Part shown: positions 1 through 6,477 of the stretch, one piece after another
Layout of the letters: the number at the start of each line of letters is the position of its first letter
Position numbering within the stretch: the first letter of the stretch is position 1
Source: Rikenella sp.
Lineage (GTDB): Bacteria > Bacteroidota > Bacteroidia > Bacteroidales > Rikenellaceae
Reading direction: 5' to 3'
DNA: 12,682 bases
Assembly (NCBI GenBank): GCA_029054535.1
Contig: JAIDFC010000207.1
Coordinates: 1,291 to 13,972, forward strand
Program-made: the position numbers and the translations under genes
The notes under the pieces: generated by a model
The model's database searches: none
What the model saw: only the letters and a program-made list of their open reading frames with translations
What the model was told of the DNA's origin: nothing

Positions 1-77
1 GTCGACGACCAACTGTACCCGTTGCGGCCCATAACTCTCAGTAGCCCGTTTTGTGGGTCGCGGAGGCCCGGAGCCGG
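1..77 (-). pseudogene. Partial silent cassette 1 (N-terminal half only)
   Basis: On the minus strand this encodes PAPGLRDPQNGLLRVMGR and continues to GYSWSS, where the window ends. All 77 bases are identical to 853-929, the matching half of cassette 5. The identity breaks at the first spacer base (78 versus 930), exactly at the cassette boundary. The downstream half and stop codon lie outside the window. Confidence 0.6.
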
Positions 78-98
78 ATGCCGCTCTGTCCTCTCTCC

Positions 99-284
99 CT
101 ATTCCTGGAGGCAACGCAGCTGAAGACCGTGCGCACGAAATTCGAAATTATGGGGGTACATCCTCTCGGGACTACAGACTTGGTAATAGCTGTTTTTCTC
201 TTCGACCGTCGACGTCCAGCTGAACCCGCTGAGGCCGATGTAATACAACGTACCAGTGCTGCGGTGGCGGTAGCCCGGAGCCGG
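99..284 (-). pseudogene. Silent cassette 2, 61-codon C-terminal segment
   Basis: The minus strand reads an open 61-codon segment from PAPGYRHRSTG to RAHGLQLRCLQE with a TAG stop at 99-101. There is no start codon, and the upstream spacer at 285-297 separates it from the stop of cassette 3. The central motif varies to GFSWTST instead of GYSWSST, and the region after it (VEEKNSYYQVCSPERM) is unlike that of the other units. It contains an extra cysteine (VCS) not seen in the neighbours. It is probably a donor or remnant of the 3' end of a surface-protein gene. Confidence 0.6.
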
Positions 285-297
285 GTTTGTTCGCTCC

Positions 298-483
298 CTA
301 TTCCTGGAGGCAACGCAACTGAAAACCGTGTGCACGAGCACCGTTATCATTCGAATAGATTCCACCGAAATAAAGGTACAAACGATAGACATAATTTCCT
401 GTAAATGTCGACGACCAGCTATACCCGTCGCGCCCGATGTTCAACAACATCCCATCGCTGCGACCGCGGTAGCCCGGAGCCGG
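298..483 (-). pseudogene. Silent cassette 3, 61-codon C-terminal segment
   Basis: The minus strand encodes 61 residues from PAPGYRGRSDGMLLNIG through GYSWSSTFTG to RAHGFQLRCLQE, with a TAG stop at 298-300. Its length equals cassettes 2 and 5. It is rich in aromatic residues after the SWSST motif (YVYRLYLYFGGIY), as expected of a beta-rich surface domain. It lacks a start codon. The longer minus-strand reading frame that crosses into it enters through the neighbouring cassette's tail in a shifted frame and is probably not a real gene. Confidence 0.6.
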
Positions 484-502
484 GTGCCGCTCCGTCCTCT
501 CC

Positions 503-709
503 CTATTCCTGGAGGCAACGCAACTGAAGACCGTACGCGCGAAGACGTCCTCCACCTTGCGGGTCGATTCGATCGCTGTTGATCGTCAAATGGTAAACCC
601 CGAGATCTCTAATCGTCGACGACCAACTATATCCGCCGTTGCCGACGTGATACAACGTTCCGCCGGCACTGACCCCGCGTCCGCCGCTTTCGCGGAAGCC
701 CGGAGCCGG
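503..709 (-). pseudogene. Silent cassette 4, 68-codon variant with insertion
   Basis: The minus strand encodes 68 residues from PAPGFRESGGRGVSAGG through GYSWSSTIRDLG to RAYGLQLRCLQE, with a TAG stop at 503-505. It is 21 bp (seven codons) longer than the other complete cassettes. The extra length falls in the Gly/Ser-rich stretch between PAPGFR and the TLYHVG segment, consistent with a surface loop that tolerates length change while the frame is kept. It has no start codon. Confidence 0.6.
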
Positions 710-743
710 GTAAAACAAAAAGTGCCGAGCGGCCCCTCTCTCC

Positions 744-929
744 CTATTCCTGGAGGCAACGCAACGGAAAACCGTATGCACGGTAGCGGAGGTTATTCGG
801 GCTGATCCAGTCGTAGAGGAAGTCCAGAAAGTAGCCGTTGCTACCCGTAACCGTCGACGACCAACTGTACCCGTTGCGGCCCATAACTCTCAGTAGCCCG
901 TTTTGTGGGTCGCGGAGGCCCGGAGCCGG
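744..929 (-). pseudogene. Silent cassette 5, last intact unit of the array
   Basis: The minus strand encodes 61 residues from PAPGLRDPQNGLLRVMG through GYSWSSTVTGSNGYF to RAYGFPLRCLQE, with a TAG stop at 744-746. Its 5' half (853-929) is identical over 77 bases to the cassette entering at the left edge of the window. The conserved LQLRC near the end is FPLRC here. This is the unit closest to gyrA. An open frame continues upstream on the minus strand to about 1208, but nothing in that extension is recognisable as the body of a parent protein. Confidence 0.6.
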
Positions 930-1195
930 GCTGCGAAGTTTTGTTGGATTGCCGGGCGAGAATACGAGTCGCCGCCAGCGGGACAAGCAACGAGCCCTGA
1001 CGAAGTTGCGCGTCTCCGCCCGGGACGGCGGCGACTCGCGCGATCCGTTGGATAGCAATTCTTGCCTCTCCATATTCCCGGAGTCAACGGTGCCGCTGGG
1101 CACTCCAACCTGGCCTGCCGGGAGAGAAAAATATCGCAACTGGGAAGCCCGGCATTCACCGCGTGCAGCACCCGAACGAACCGAAGAATCAAGGG
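930..1195. other. Decayed array border upstream of gyrA, no intact gene
   Basis: This stretch separates the last intact cassette from gyrA. At 1065-1090 the plus strand reads cctctccatattcccggag then tcaacg, a clear but mutated copy of the cassette terminus (other copies: cctctccctattcctggag then gcaacg). The stop codon is lost by the change of cta to ata at 1072-1074. At 1144-1152 gaagcccgg may be the stump of a cassette start. Between them no conserved SWSST segment is visible. I see no convincing coding sequence on either strand; the open frames here lack family signals. Confidence 0.5.
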
Positions 1196-1226
1196 TTGCC
1201 CATCCCAAAAAAAATGATTATCTTAG
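1195..1226 (+). promoter_or_regulatory. Candidate gyrA promoter (Bacteroidota type)
   Basis: TATCTTAG at 1219-1226 matches five of the six fixed bases of the Bacteroidota -7 box TAnnTTTG. GTTG at 1195-1198, 20 bp upstream, could serve as the -33 element. Transcription would then begin near 1232, about 24 bases before the chosen gyrA ATG. It would exclude the upstream in-frame ATGs at 1163 and 1214. The match is imperfect and unsupported by experiment. Confidence 0.35.
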
Positions 1227-1255
1227 CAGTTCGAAAAGAGTCAGACAAAACCCTT

Positions 1256-3802
1256 ATGCAAGAAGAACAAGAACTGCAAGAAAAAATCATCAAGATCAAT
1301 ATCGAGGAGGAGATGAAGAGCGCCTACATCGACTATTCGATGTCGGTCATCGTATCGCGGGCGCTGCCGGACGTGCGGGACGGGCTGAAGCCGGTGCACC
1401 GACGGGTGCTGTACGGGATGAGCAGCGAATTGGGCCTCTCCTCGGACAAGCCGCACAAAAAATCGGCCAGAATCGTCGGGGAAGTGCTGGGGAAATTCCA
1501 CCCGCATGGGGACAGTTCGGTGTACGATGCGATGGTGCGGATGGCACAGGATTGGTCGCTGCGGTATCCGTTGGTCGACGGGCAAGGTAACTTCGGCTCG
1601 GTGGACGGCGACTCGCCGGCGGCCATGCGTTACACCGAAGCCCGGATGAAAAAAATCACCGACGAGGTGATGGCGGATATCAATAAGGAAACCGTCGACT
1701 TTACGCTCAACTTCGACGACACCATTTACGAACCGACGGTACTTCCGACGAAGATACCGCTGCTGTTGGTCAACGGGAGTTCGGGGATCGCGGTGGGGAT
1801 GGCTACGAACATGCCGCCGCACAACCTCTCTGATACGATCGACGCTATCAACGCTTATATCGACAATCCGGATATCGAAATCTCGGAACTGATCGAACAT
1901 ATCAAAGCCCCGGACTTTCCGACCGGGGGGATCATTTACGGGTATGAAGGGGTGCGCGAGGCGTATGAGACGGGACGCGGCCGGATCGTCATCCGGTCGA
2001 AAACCGACATCGAATACACCTCGAGCGGACGGGCTTGTATCGTGGTGAGCGAGATTCCGTACCAGGTCAACAAAGCCGAGATGATCCAGAAGATCGCCGG
2101 ACTGATCAACGAAAAGAAGATCGAAGGGATCTCGTACGTCAACGACGAAAGCGACCGGAACGGGATGCGGATCGTCATTATCCTGAAACACGACGCGGTG
2201 GCTAGCGTGGTGCTCAATACGCTGTTCAAGTACACGCAGTTGCAATCGGCTTTTTCGGTGAATAACATCGCATTGGTGGACGGACGGCCGAGAGCGTTGA
2301 ACCTGAAGGACTTGATCAAATATTTCGTTCGGCACCGGCACGATGTGGTGGTGCGGCGGACGAAGTACGACCTGCGCAAGGCGGAAGAAAGGGCACACAT
2401 TTTGGAGGGCTTGTTGATTGCGCAGGACAATATCGACGAAGTGATCCGGATCATTCGGGCGGCGAAGAACGCGGAAGAGGCTAAGGCGAACTTGATTACA
2501 CGGTTCAACTTGAGCGATTTGCAGGCTCAGGCGATCGTCGACATGCGGCTGCGGGCGTTGACCGGACTCGAACACGACAAATTGCAGCAAGAGTTCGACG
2601 AATTGCAGAAAATGATCGCTTACTACAAAGAGCTGTTGGGGAGCGAACCGATGCAGATGCAAGTCATCAAGGACGAGCTTATCGAGATCAAGGAAAAGTA
2701 TGGGGATAAGCGACGGAGCGAAATCGTGTTGACCGCCGAAGAGTTCAACCCGGAGGATTTCTATGCCGACGAAGACGTGGTGATTACCATCAGCCATTTG
2801 GGGTACATCAAGCGTACGCCGCTGACCGAATACCGGACCCAGTCCAGAGGGGGGGTTGGTTCGAAAGGGTCTGCGACGCGGGACGAAGACTTTATTGAGC
2901 ATCTGTACGTTACCACGATGCACAACACCATGCTCTTCTTTACGGAAAAAGGGCGGTGTTACTGGCTGAAGGTGTACGAAATACCGGAGGGGAGTCGTTC
3001 GTCCAAAGGACGGGCGATCCAGAACGTCATCCAGATCGAGCCGGACGACAAGGTGCGGGCTTATATCAACGTGCGGCGGCTGAACGATCCGGAGTATGTC
3101 AATAACAACTACATCGTGATGTGTACCCGAGAGGGGATTATCAAGAAGACGTTGCTGGAGGCTTACTCGCGGCCGCGGTTGAACGGAGTGAACGCCATCA
3201 CGATCAAAGAGGGCGACCAGCTGATCGACGCGGCGTTGACCTCGGGACAAGCACAGATCGTGATTGCGGCCAAGGGCGGGAAGGCCATTCGGTTCGAGGA
3301 GGATAAGGTGCGGGCGATTGGTCGGACGGGGGCCGGTGTGCGCGGGATCTCGCTCGACGAGGGGGACGAAGTGATCGGGATGCTGACCGTCGAACCGGAC
3401 CAGAAACCGGAAATTCTGGTGGTTTCGGAGAACGGATACGGGAAGCGGACCGGGATCGACGACTACCGGATTACGGGACGTTCGGGGAAAGGGGTCAAGA
3501 CGATCCAGATTACCGAAAAGACCGGCGATCTGATCTCGATCCAAGCGGTGAGCGACGAAAACGACTTGATGATTATCAATCGTTCCGGGCTGACCATTCG
3601 GATTCCGGTGGCCGATATTCGCGTAACCGGCCGGGCGGCACAAGGGGTCAAGGTGATCAATCTGAGGGGGAAAGACTCCATTGCCTCGGTGATCGCCGTT
3701 CCCAAGAGCGAAGAGGAGGAAACCGGCAGCGAAACCGATGCGGAAGAGACGCCTGCGAATACGGCGGCTACCGATCGCGAAGAAAACGGCGGCGAAGCGT
3801 AG
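1256..3802 (+). CDS. gyrA: DNA gyrase subunit A
   Basis: This is the cytoplasmic type IIA topoisomerase subunit that, with GyrB as A2B2, cuts and rejoins DNA to introduce negative supercoils. The 848-residue length fits Bacteroidota GyrA. The N-terminal breakage-reunion domain starts with KINIEEEMKSAYIDYSMSV. The quinolone region HPHGDSSVYDAMVRMAQ (about 82-98) keeps the Ser (87) and Asp (91) equivalent to E. coli Ser83 and Asp87. The catalytic tyrosine is Tyr126 in AAMRYTEARM. The C-terminal beta-pinwheel carries a GyrA-box-like QSRGGVGSKG, which favours gyrase over topoisomerase IV ParC, and an acidic Glu-rich tail ends the protein. The frame is open back to 1163, but homologues begin close to the KINIEEEM motif, so the ATG at 1256 is preferred. 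No terminator is visible before the TPR gene 53 bp downstream, so read-through is possible. Confidence 0.96.
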   Translation: MQEEQELQEKIIKINIEEEMKSAYIDYSMSVIVSRALPDVRDGLKPVHRRVLYGMSSELGLSSDKPHKKSARIVGEVLGKFHPHGDSSVYDAMVRMAQDWSLRYPLVDGQGNFGSVDGDSPAAMRYTEARMKKITDEVMADINKETVDFTLNFDDTIYEPTVLPTKIPLLLVNGSSGIAVGMATNMPPHNLSDTIDAINAYIDNPDIEISELIEHIKAPDFPTGGIIYGYEGVREAYETGRGRIVIRSKTDIEYTSSGRACIVVSEIPYQVNKAEMIQKIAGLINEKKIEGISYVNDESDRNGMRIVIILKHDAVASVVLNTLFKYTQLQSAFSVNNIALVDGRPRALNLKDLIKYFVRHRHDVVVRRTKYDLRKAEERAHILEGLLIAQDNIDEVIRIIRAAKNAEEAKANLITRFNLSDLQAQAIVDMRLRALTGLEHDKLQQEFDELQKMIAYYKELLGSEPMQMQVIKDELIEIKEKYGDKRRSEIVLTAEEFNPEDFYADEDVVITISHLGYIKRTPLTEYRTQSRGGVGSKGSATRDEDFIEHLYVTTMHNTMLFFTEKGRCYWLKVYEIPEGSRSSKGRAIQNVIQIEPDDKVRAYINVRRLNDPEYVNNNYIVMCTREGIIKKTLLEAYSRPRLNGVNAITIKEGDQLIDAALTSGQAQIVIAAKGGKAIRFEEDKVRAIGRTGAGVRGISLDEGDEVIGMLTVEPDQKPEILVVSENGYGKRTGIDDYRITGRSGKGVKTIQITEKTGDLISIQAVSDENDLMIINRSGLTIRIPVADIRVTGRAAQGVKVINLRGKDSIASVIAVPKSEEEETGSETDAEETPANTAATDREENGGEA

Positions 3803-3855
3803 TAATTCACCGTTACGAAGAACGAAGAAATAAACTAACTCCTATTTATAACACG

Positions 3856-5169
3856 ATGAAAAAACTCCTGATGATCCTGGCCGCTGCGACGACAGTGCTG
3901 TCGGCGGCGCATGCTCAGACCAAAGCGCTGGACAACCTGAACAAACAGCTTCAGAAGAGCGACGCCACGGTTGCCGATCCGAAAAAAGCGGGATCGGCGG
4001 GGACGTGGGTCGATCGCGCTTCGGTGTTGATCGACGCCTCGAACATTTATACGAAAGAGCTGATCGCCGGTTTTCCGATCGAACAGTCGTTGAACCTGAT
4101 TCCGGACGACTATCAAGAGATCGTCGAAGTGGAAGTCGGGGGGGTACCGCACAAGAAATACGTTTTCGAGAACTACGATATTTATGTAGACGGTAACGGT
4201 TTGGTCGCATTCTGGAACACGAAGAACGAATTCCGTCCGGGGGCATTGGACGGCGCGTTCGATGCACTGAAACGCGCCTACGAAATCGACCCGTCGATCA
4301 CCACCGGCAAAGGATACCTGATCGGCCAAAAGCTGTACAATCAGTTCAAGACCGATGGGATGAACCTCTACAACCTGGATCGGAAAGCCGAAGCAGGCGC
4401 TTTCTTCGGGAAATCGGCCGAAGTCAACGGCATGCTCGGCGAGGTGGACTCCGTGATGATCTACTACGCCGGAGTCGCTTATAACGAAGCCGGCGAGTAC
4501 GACCAAGCGCTGGAATACATGAAAAAAGCCAAAGAGGTGGGCTATGACGAAGAGGGAGGCGTGGATTCCTATATCGCCTACATCCTGCAACAACAGGGAA
4601 AAGTCGAAGAAGCTATCTCGACGCTCGAAACCGCACTGGTCGCTTATCCGACCAACAATCAGCTGGTTACGCGTTTGATCGACCTCTACGTACAGAGCAA
4701 GCGGAGTCCGGATCAAGTGGTGTCCATGCTGAACAAGGCCAAAGAGTTGGATTCGACGAACGTCCAGCTGTACTTGATGGAAGGTTCGCTGTGGGAACAG
4801 ATGGGCGAAGCGGAAAAAGCGGAAGCCGCTTTCCTGCAAGCCACGAAAGTCGAACCGGACAATTATGTAGGGTATATGAATGCCGGGATCATGCAGGCAC
4901 GGAAAGGCGATGCGCTGGTGGAACAGGCCCAGAAACTCGACATCAACGATGTGAAAGGCTATAACGCCTTGATCGAACAGGCGATTCCTCACTACGACGG
5001 CGCGATCGAACTGCTCGAGAAAGCCCACGAACTGAATCCGAAAGAGATCGTGATCGTGGACATGCTCAAAGGTCTGTACTACCAGAAACAACAGGAAGGC
5101 GGGCCGGAGATGGAGGCTAAGTTCAAGCACTACAACGATTTGTTGAAATCGATGCAGAGCGAGGAATAA
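3856..5169 (+). CDS. Exported tetratricopeptide repeat protein
   Basis: This 437-residue protein begins with a Sec signal peptide: Lys-Lys, then a hydrophobic stretch LLMILAAATTVLSAA, with likely cleavage after AHA at residue 20, giving a mature N-terminus QTKALDN. It is therefore probably periplasmic. TPR-like helical pairs are visible at about 200-234 (YYAGVAYNEAGEYDQALEYM), 236-266, 303-336 (LYLMEGSLWEQMGEAEKAEA) and 378-395 (YDGAIELLEKAHELNP). TPRs usually mediate protein-protein contacts, and no enzymatic motif is seen. A conserved-looking N-terminal part (30-150), with VPHKKYVFENYDIYVDGNG, lacks repeats. It follows gyrA in the same direction with a 53 bp gap and ends just before a strong terminator. 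The association with gyrA is probably positional. The partner and role are unknown. Confidence 0.88.
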   Translation: MKKLLMILAAATTVLSAAHAQTKALDNLNKQLQKSDATVADPKKAGSAGTWVDRASVLIDASNIYTKELIAGFPIEQSLNLIPDDYQEIVEVEVGGVPHKKYVFENYDIYVDGNGLVAFWNTKNEFRPGALDGAFDALKRAYEIDPSITTGKGYLIGQKLYNQFKTDGMNLYNLDRKAEAGAFFGKSAEVNGMLGEVDSVMIYYAGVAYNEAGEYDQALEYMKKAKEVGYDEEGGVDSYIAYILQQQGKVEEAISTLETALVAYPTNNQLVTRLIDLYVQSKRSPDQVVSMLNKAKELDSTNVQLYLMEGSLWEQMGEAEKAEAAFLQATKVEPDNYVGYMNAGIMQARKGDALVEQAQKLDINDVKGYNALIEQAIPHYDGAIELLEKAHELNPKEIVIVDMLKGLYYQKQQEGGPEMEAKFKHYNDLLKSMQSEE

Positions 5170-5207
5170 GAGGCTATGTGGTTTTCCCGACCTGGTCGGA
5201 CGAGCCG

Positions 5208-5242
5208 AAGCGCGGATGAAGTCATTTCATCCGCGCTTTTTT
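5208..5242 (+). terminator. Rho-independent terminator after the TPR gene
   Basis: A perfect 13-bp stem (5208-5220 AAGCGCGGATGAA pairing with 5226-5238) with a 5-base loop is followed by a run of six T (5237-5242). It lies 38 bp after the TPR stop codon. There is no T-run on the opposite side, so it acts in the plus direction only and is not the terminator of the convergent AraC-type gene. Confidence 0.88.
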
Positions 5243-5418
5243 GCATCTTTGAGATAGCCTGAAGATATTAACCGATTTCGAAGAAAATCGCATGAAAGAA
5301 GGCAACGGATAAGCAGATTGCAATATTTGAGAATCGTTCGGTTTTTCTATACGTTCGGATAACTCCAATACACCAACGACCGATGAGATTCCGCCTCGTG
5401 TCGTCTTGACATCAGGAT

Positions 5419-6321
5419 TCATGACTCCATTCTGTTCCTGAACTCTTTGGGCGTACAGCCCTCCTGCCGTTTGAAGAACCGGACGAAGTGCTGCGGGTAC
5501 TGGAAACCGAGCGATTCGGCGATCTGCTTGACATTCTTGTCGGGGTCGAGCAGCCGCTCTTTAGCCACGGCGATCATCTTCAACTGTATGTACTCCTGCG
5601 CCGTCTTTCCCGTCTGCTGCTTCACCAGATCGCCGAAATAGTTGGGCGAAAGGCAAATCTTGTCGGCAAAATATTTCACGGTCGGGATGCCTTCCCGCGC
5701 CGCCGCATCCGAATAGAGGTAGTCGTCGAGCAGTCGCTCGAAACGGGTCAGCGCGTCGTGGTTCATATCCTCGCGCGTGATGAACTGCCGCTCGTAGAAG
5801 CGCATGCAGTAGTTGAGCAGCACCTCGATATTGGAAACGATGAGCGATTTGGAGAATTTGTCAATGGGATGCTGCAGTTCGCGGACGATCTTTTCCATGT
5901 AATCTTGCAGGATGATGCGCTCCTCGGTCGACAGGTGCAGCGCCTCGTTGGAGGCGTAGGAGAAGAACGAATACCGCTTCATCCGCTGCCCCAACGAAGT
6001 GCGGTGCAGGAAATCGGGATGGAACAGCAAGCCGACGGCTTCCGGCGCGGGTCCGTCCTCCAAGCGGTGGATGCCGACCGTCTGTCCCGGCGCGAAACTC
6101 ACTACGGTTTCGTCGTCGAAATCGTAGCGGGTCTTTCCGTAGTCGATGACGCACCCGGTAGTCTTTTTGAGGAACAGCGCATAAAAGCCCAGCGTCATCC
6201 GATGCGTCGGCTGCGGTACGGAGGCGTCGAAATGCACGATCCCCACCAACGGATGGCGCGTCTCGAACCCGAAAAAGCGGTTGTACTGTTCGATGGTGTC
6301 GGCCTTGACGATATGATCCAT
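5419..6321 (-). CDS. AraC/XylS-family transcriptional regulator
   Basis: This is a 300-residue DNA-binding regulator. The C-terminus has the two helix-turn-helix motifs of the AraC family: TVKYFADKICLSPNYFGDLV (about 214-233), then NVKQIAESLGFQYPQHFVRF (about 263-282) with the terminal signature CTPKEFRNR. The N-terminal 180 residues form the presumed ligand-sensing, cupin-like part (GFYALFLKKTTGCVIDYGKT, FAPGQTVGI), of the type common in Bacteroidota. The frame stays open upstream to 6378. The ATG at 6321 (MDHIVKADTIEQYN) is chosen because family members begin near this motif; the ATG at 6354 is an alternative. It is divergent from the acetyltransferase/aldo-keto reductase/flavodoxin genes and probably controls them through the shared 156 bp region. 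The inducer is not evident. Confidence 0.9.
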   Translation of the reverse strand: MDHIVKADTIEQYNRFFGFETRHPLVGIVHFDASVPQPTHRMTLGFYALFLKKTTGCVIDYGKTRYDFDDETVVSFAPGQTVGIHRLEDGPAPEAVGLLFHPDFLHRTSLGQRMKRYSFFSYASNEALHLSTEERIILQDYMEKIVRELQHPIDKFSKSLIVSNIEVLLNYCMRFYERQFITREDMNHDALTRFERLLDDYLYSDAAAREGIPTVKYFADKICLSPNYFGDLVKQQTGKTAQEYIQLKMIAVAKERLLDPDKNVKQIAESLGFQYPQHFVRFFKRQEGCTPKEFRNRMES

Positions 6322-6356
6322 AATCTCAACTCTTTCCGCACAAAGAAAATACATTT

Positions 6357-6415
6357 CCTCGATAACGAAGCCGCGCACGGCAAAAACCCGTAATCGAGGT
6401 ACTTCCGTCCGGAAG
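6357..6415. promoter_or_regulatory. Inverted repeats in the divergent control region
   Basis: CCTCGATAACG at 6357-6367 and CGTAATCGAGG at 6389-6399 form an inverted repeat with 10 of 11 positions matching and a 21 bp spacer. A second one, CTTCC(6402-6406)-GTCC-GGAAG(6411-6415), sits just downstream. Both lie between the AraC-type start and the -7 box at 6446, upstream of where RNA polymerase would bind for the acetyltransferase gene. This is a plausible place for an activator or operator site, but binding is an inference. Confidence 0.35.
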
Positions 6416-6445
6416 GCGGGTAACGCACGGCAGCAGGCGGCCTCC

Positions 6446-6453
6446 TAATTTTG
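6446..6453 (+). promoter_or_regulatory. -7 promoter box of the acetyltransferase operon
   Basis: TAATTTTG matches the Bacteroidota -7 consensus TAnnTTTG perfectly. No TTTG -33 element is visible at the expected distance, which suits an activator-dependent promoter. Transcription would start around 6460, leaving a leader of about 18 bases before the ATG at 6478. The box also overlaps the TTG at 6451, so that upstream in-frame codon cannot be the translation start from this promoter. Confidence 0.5.
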
Positions 6454-6477
6454 CACCGTACAAAAAACATAAAAGCG

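Larger units (their letters stand above)
1..930 (-). repeat. Tandem array of silent C-terminal gene cassettes
   Basis: Read on the minus strand, this block is a head-to-tail series of five units (one cut by the left edge). Each opens with a conserved CCGGCTCCGGGC (PAPG), has a conserved middle around AGTTGGTCGTCGAC (SWSST), and ends with CGTTGCCTCCAGGAATAG (RCLQE-stop). Conserved starts lie at 66-77, 273-284, 472-483, 698-709 and 918-929; stop codons at 99-101, 298-300, 503-505 and 744-746. Between these anchors the sequence varies strongly while the frame stays open. No cassette has its own start codon, so they look like silent 3' gene segments rather than genes. The pattern GYSWSST...G.QLRC resembles the C-terminal part of the Fibrobacter succinogenes major paralogous domain found in Bacteroidota surface proteins (recognition from memory). 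The array points left and runs out of the window. Confidence 0.75.

Noticed and set aside
298..555. Small minus-strand protein with start codon covering cassette 3
   Set aside because: Its first 20 or so residues are the preceding cassette's tail read in a shifted frame. The same happens at two other junctions, so the start is probably accidental.
1..930. Regular short repeats suggesting a CRISPR array
   Set aside because: The repeats are the conserved ends of protein-coding segments, unit lengths differ (186 and 207 bp), and the intervals keep an open frame, unlike CRISPR repeats and spacers.
1163..1255. Upstream extension of gyrA from ATG 1163 or 1214
   Set aside because: GyrA homologues start near the KINIEEEM motif, and the candidate promoter at 1195-1226 lies inside or after the extension.
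838..1590. Plus-strand 250-codon frame across the array border and gyrA start
   Set aside because: It is antisense to cassette 5 and out of frame with gyrA, has Arg/Ala-rich composition typical of GC-rich shadow frames, and shows no domain.
1241..3643. 800-codon antisense frame opposite gyrA
   Set aside because: Strong gyrA coding sequence on the plus strand explains it. The antisense translation is His/Arg/Val-rich with no recognised motif.
3835..5130. 431-codon antisense frame opposite the TPR gene
   Set aside because: It is a mirror of the TPR coding frame with Phe/His-rich composition. The plus-strand product has a signal peptide and TPR motifs.
5222..5422. 66-residue minus-strand frame downstream of the AraC-type gene
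   Set aside because: It overlaps the TPR terminator and the AraC-type stop, has no family signal, and looks like ordinary intergenic sequence.
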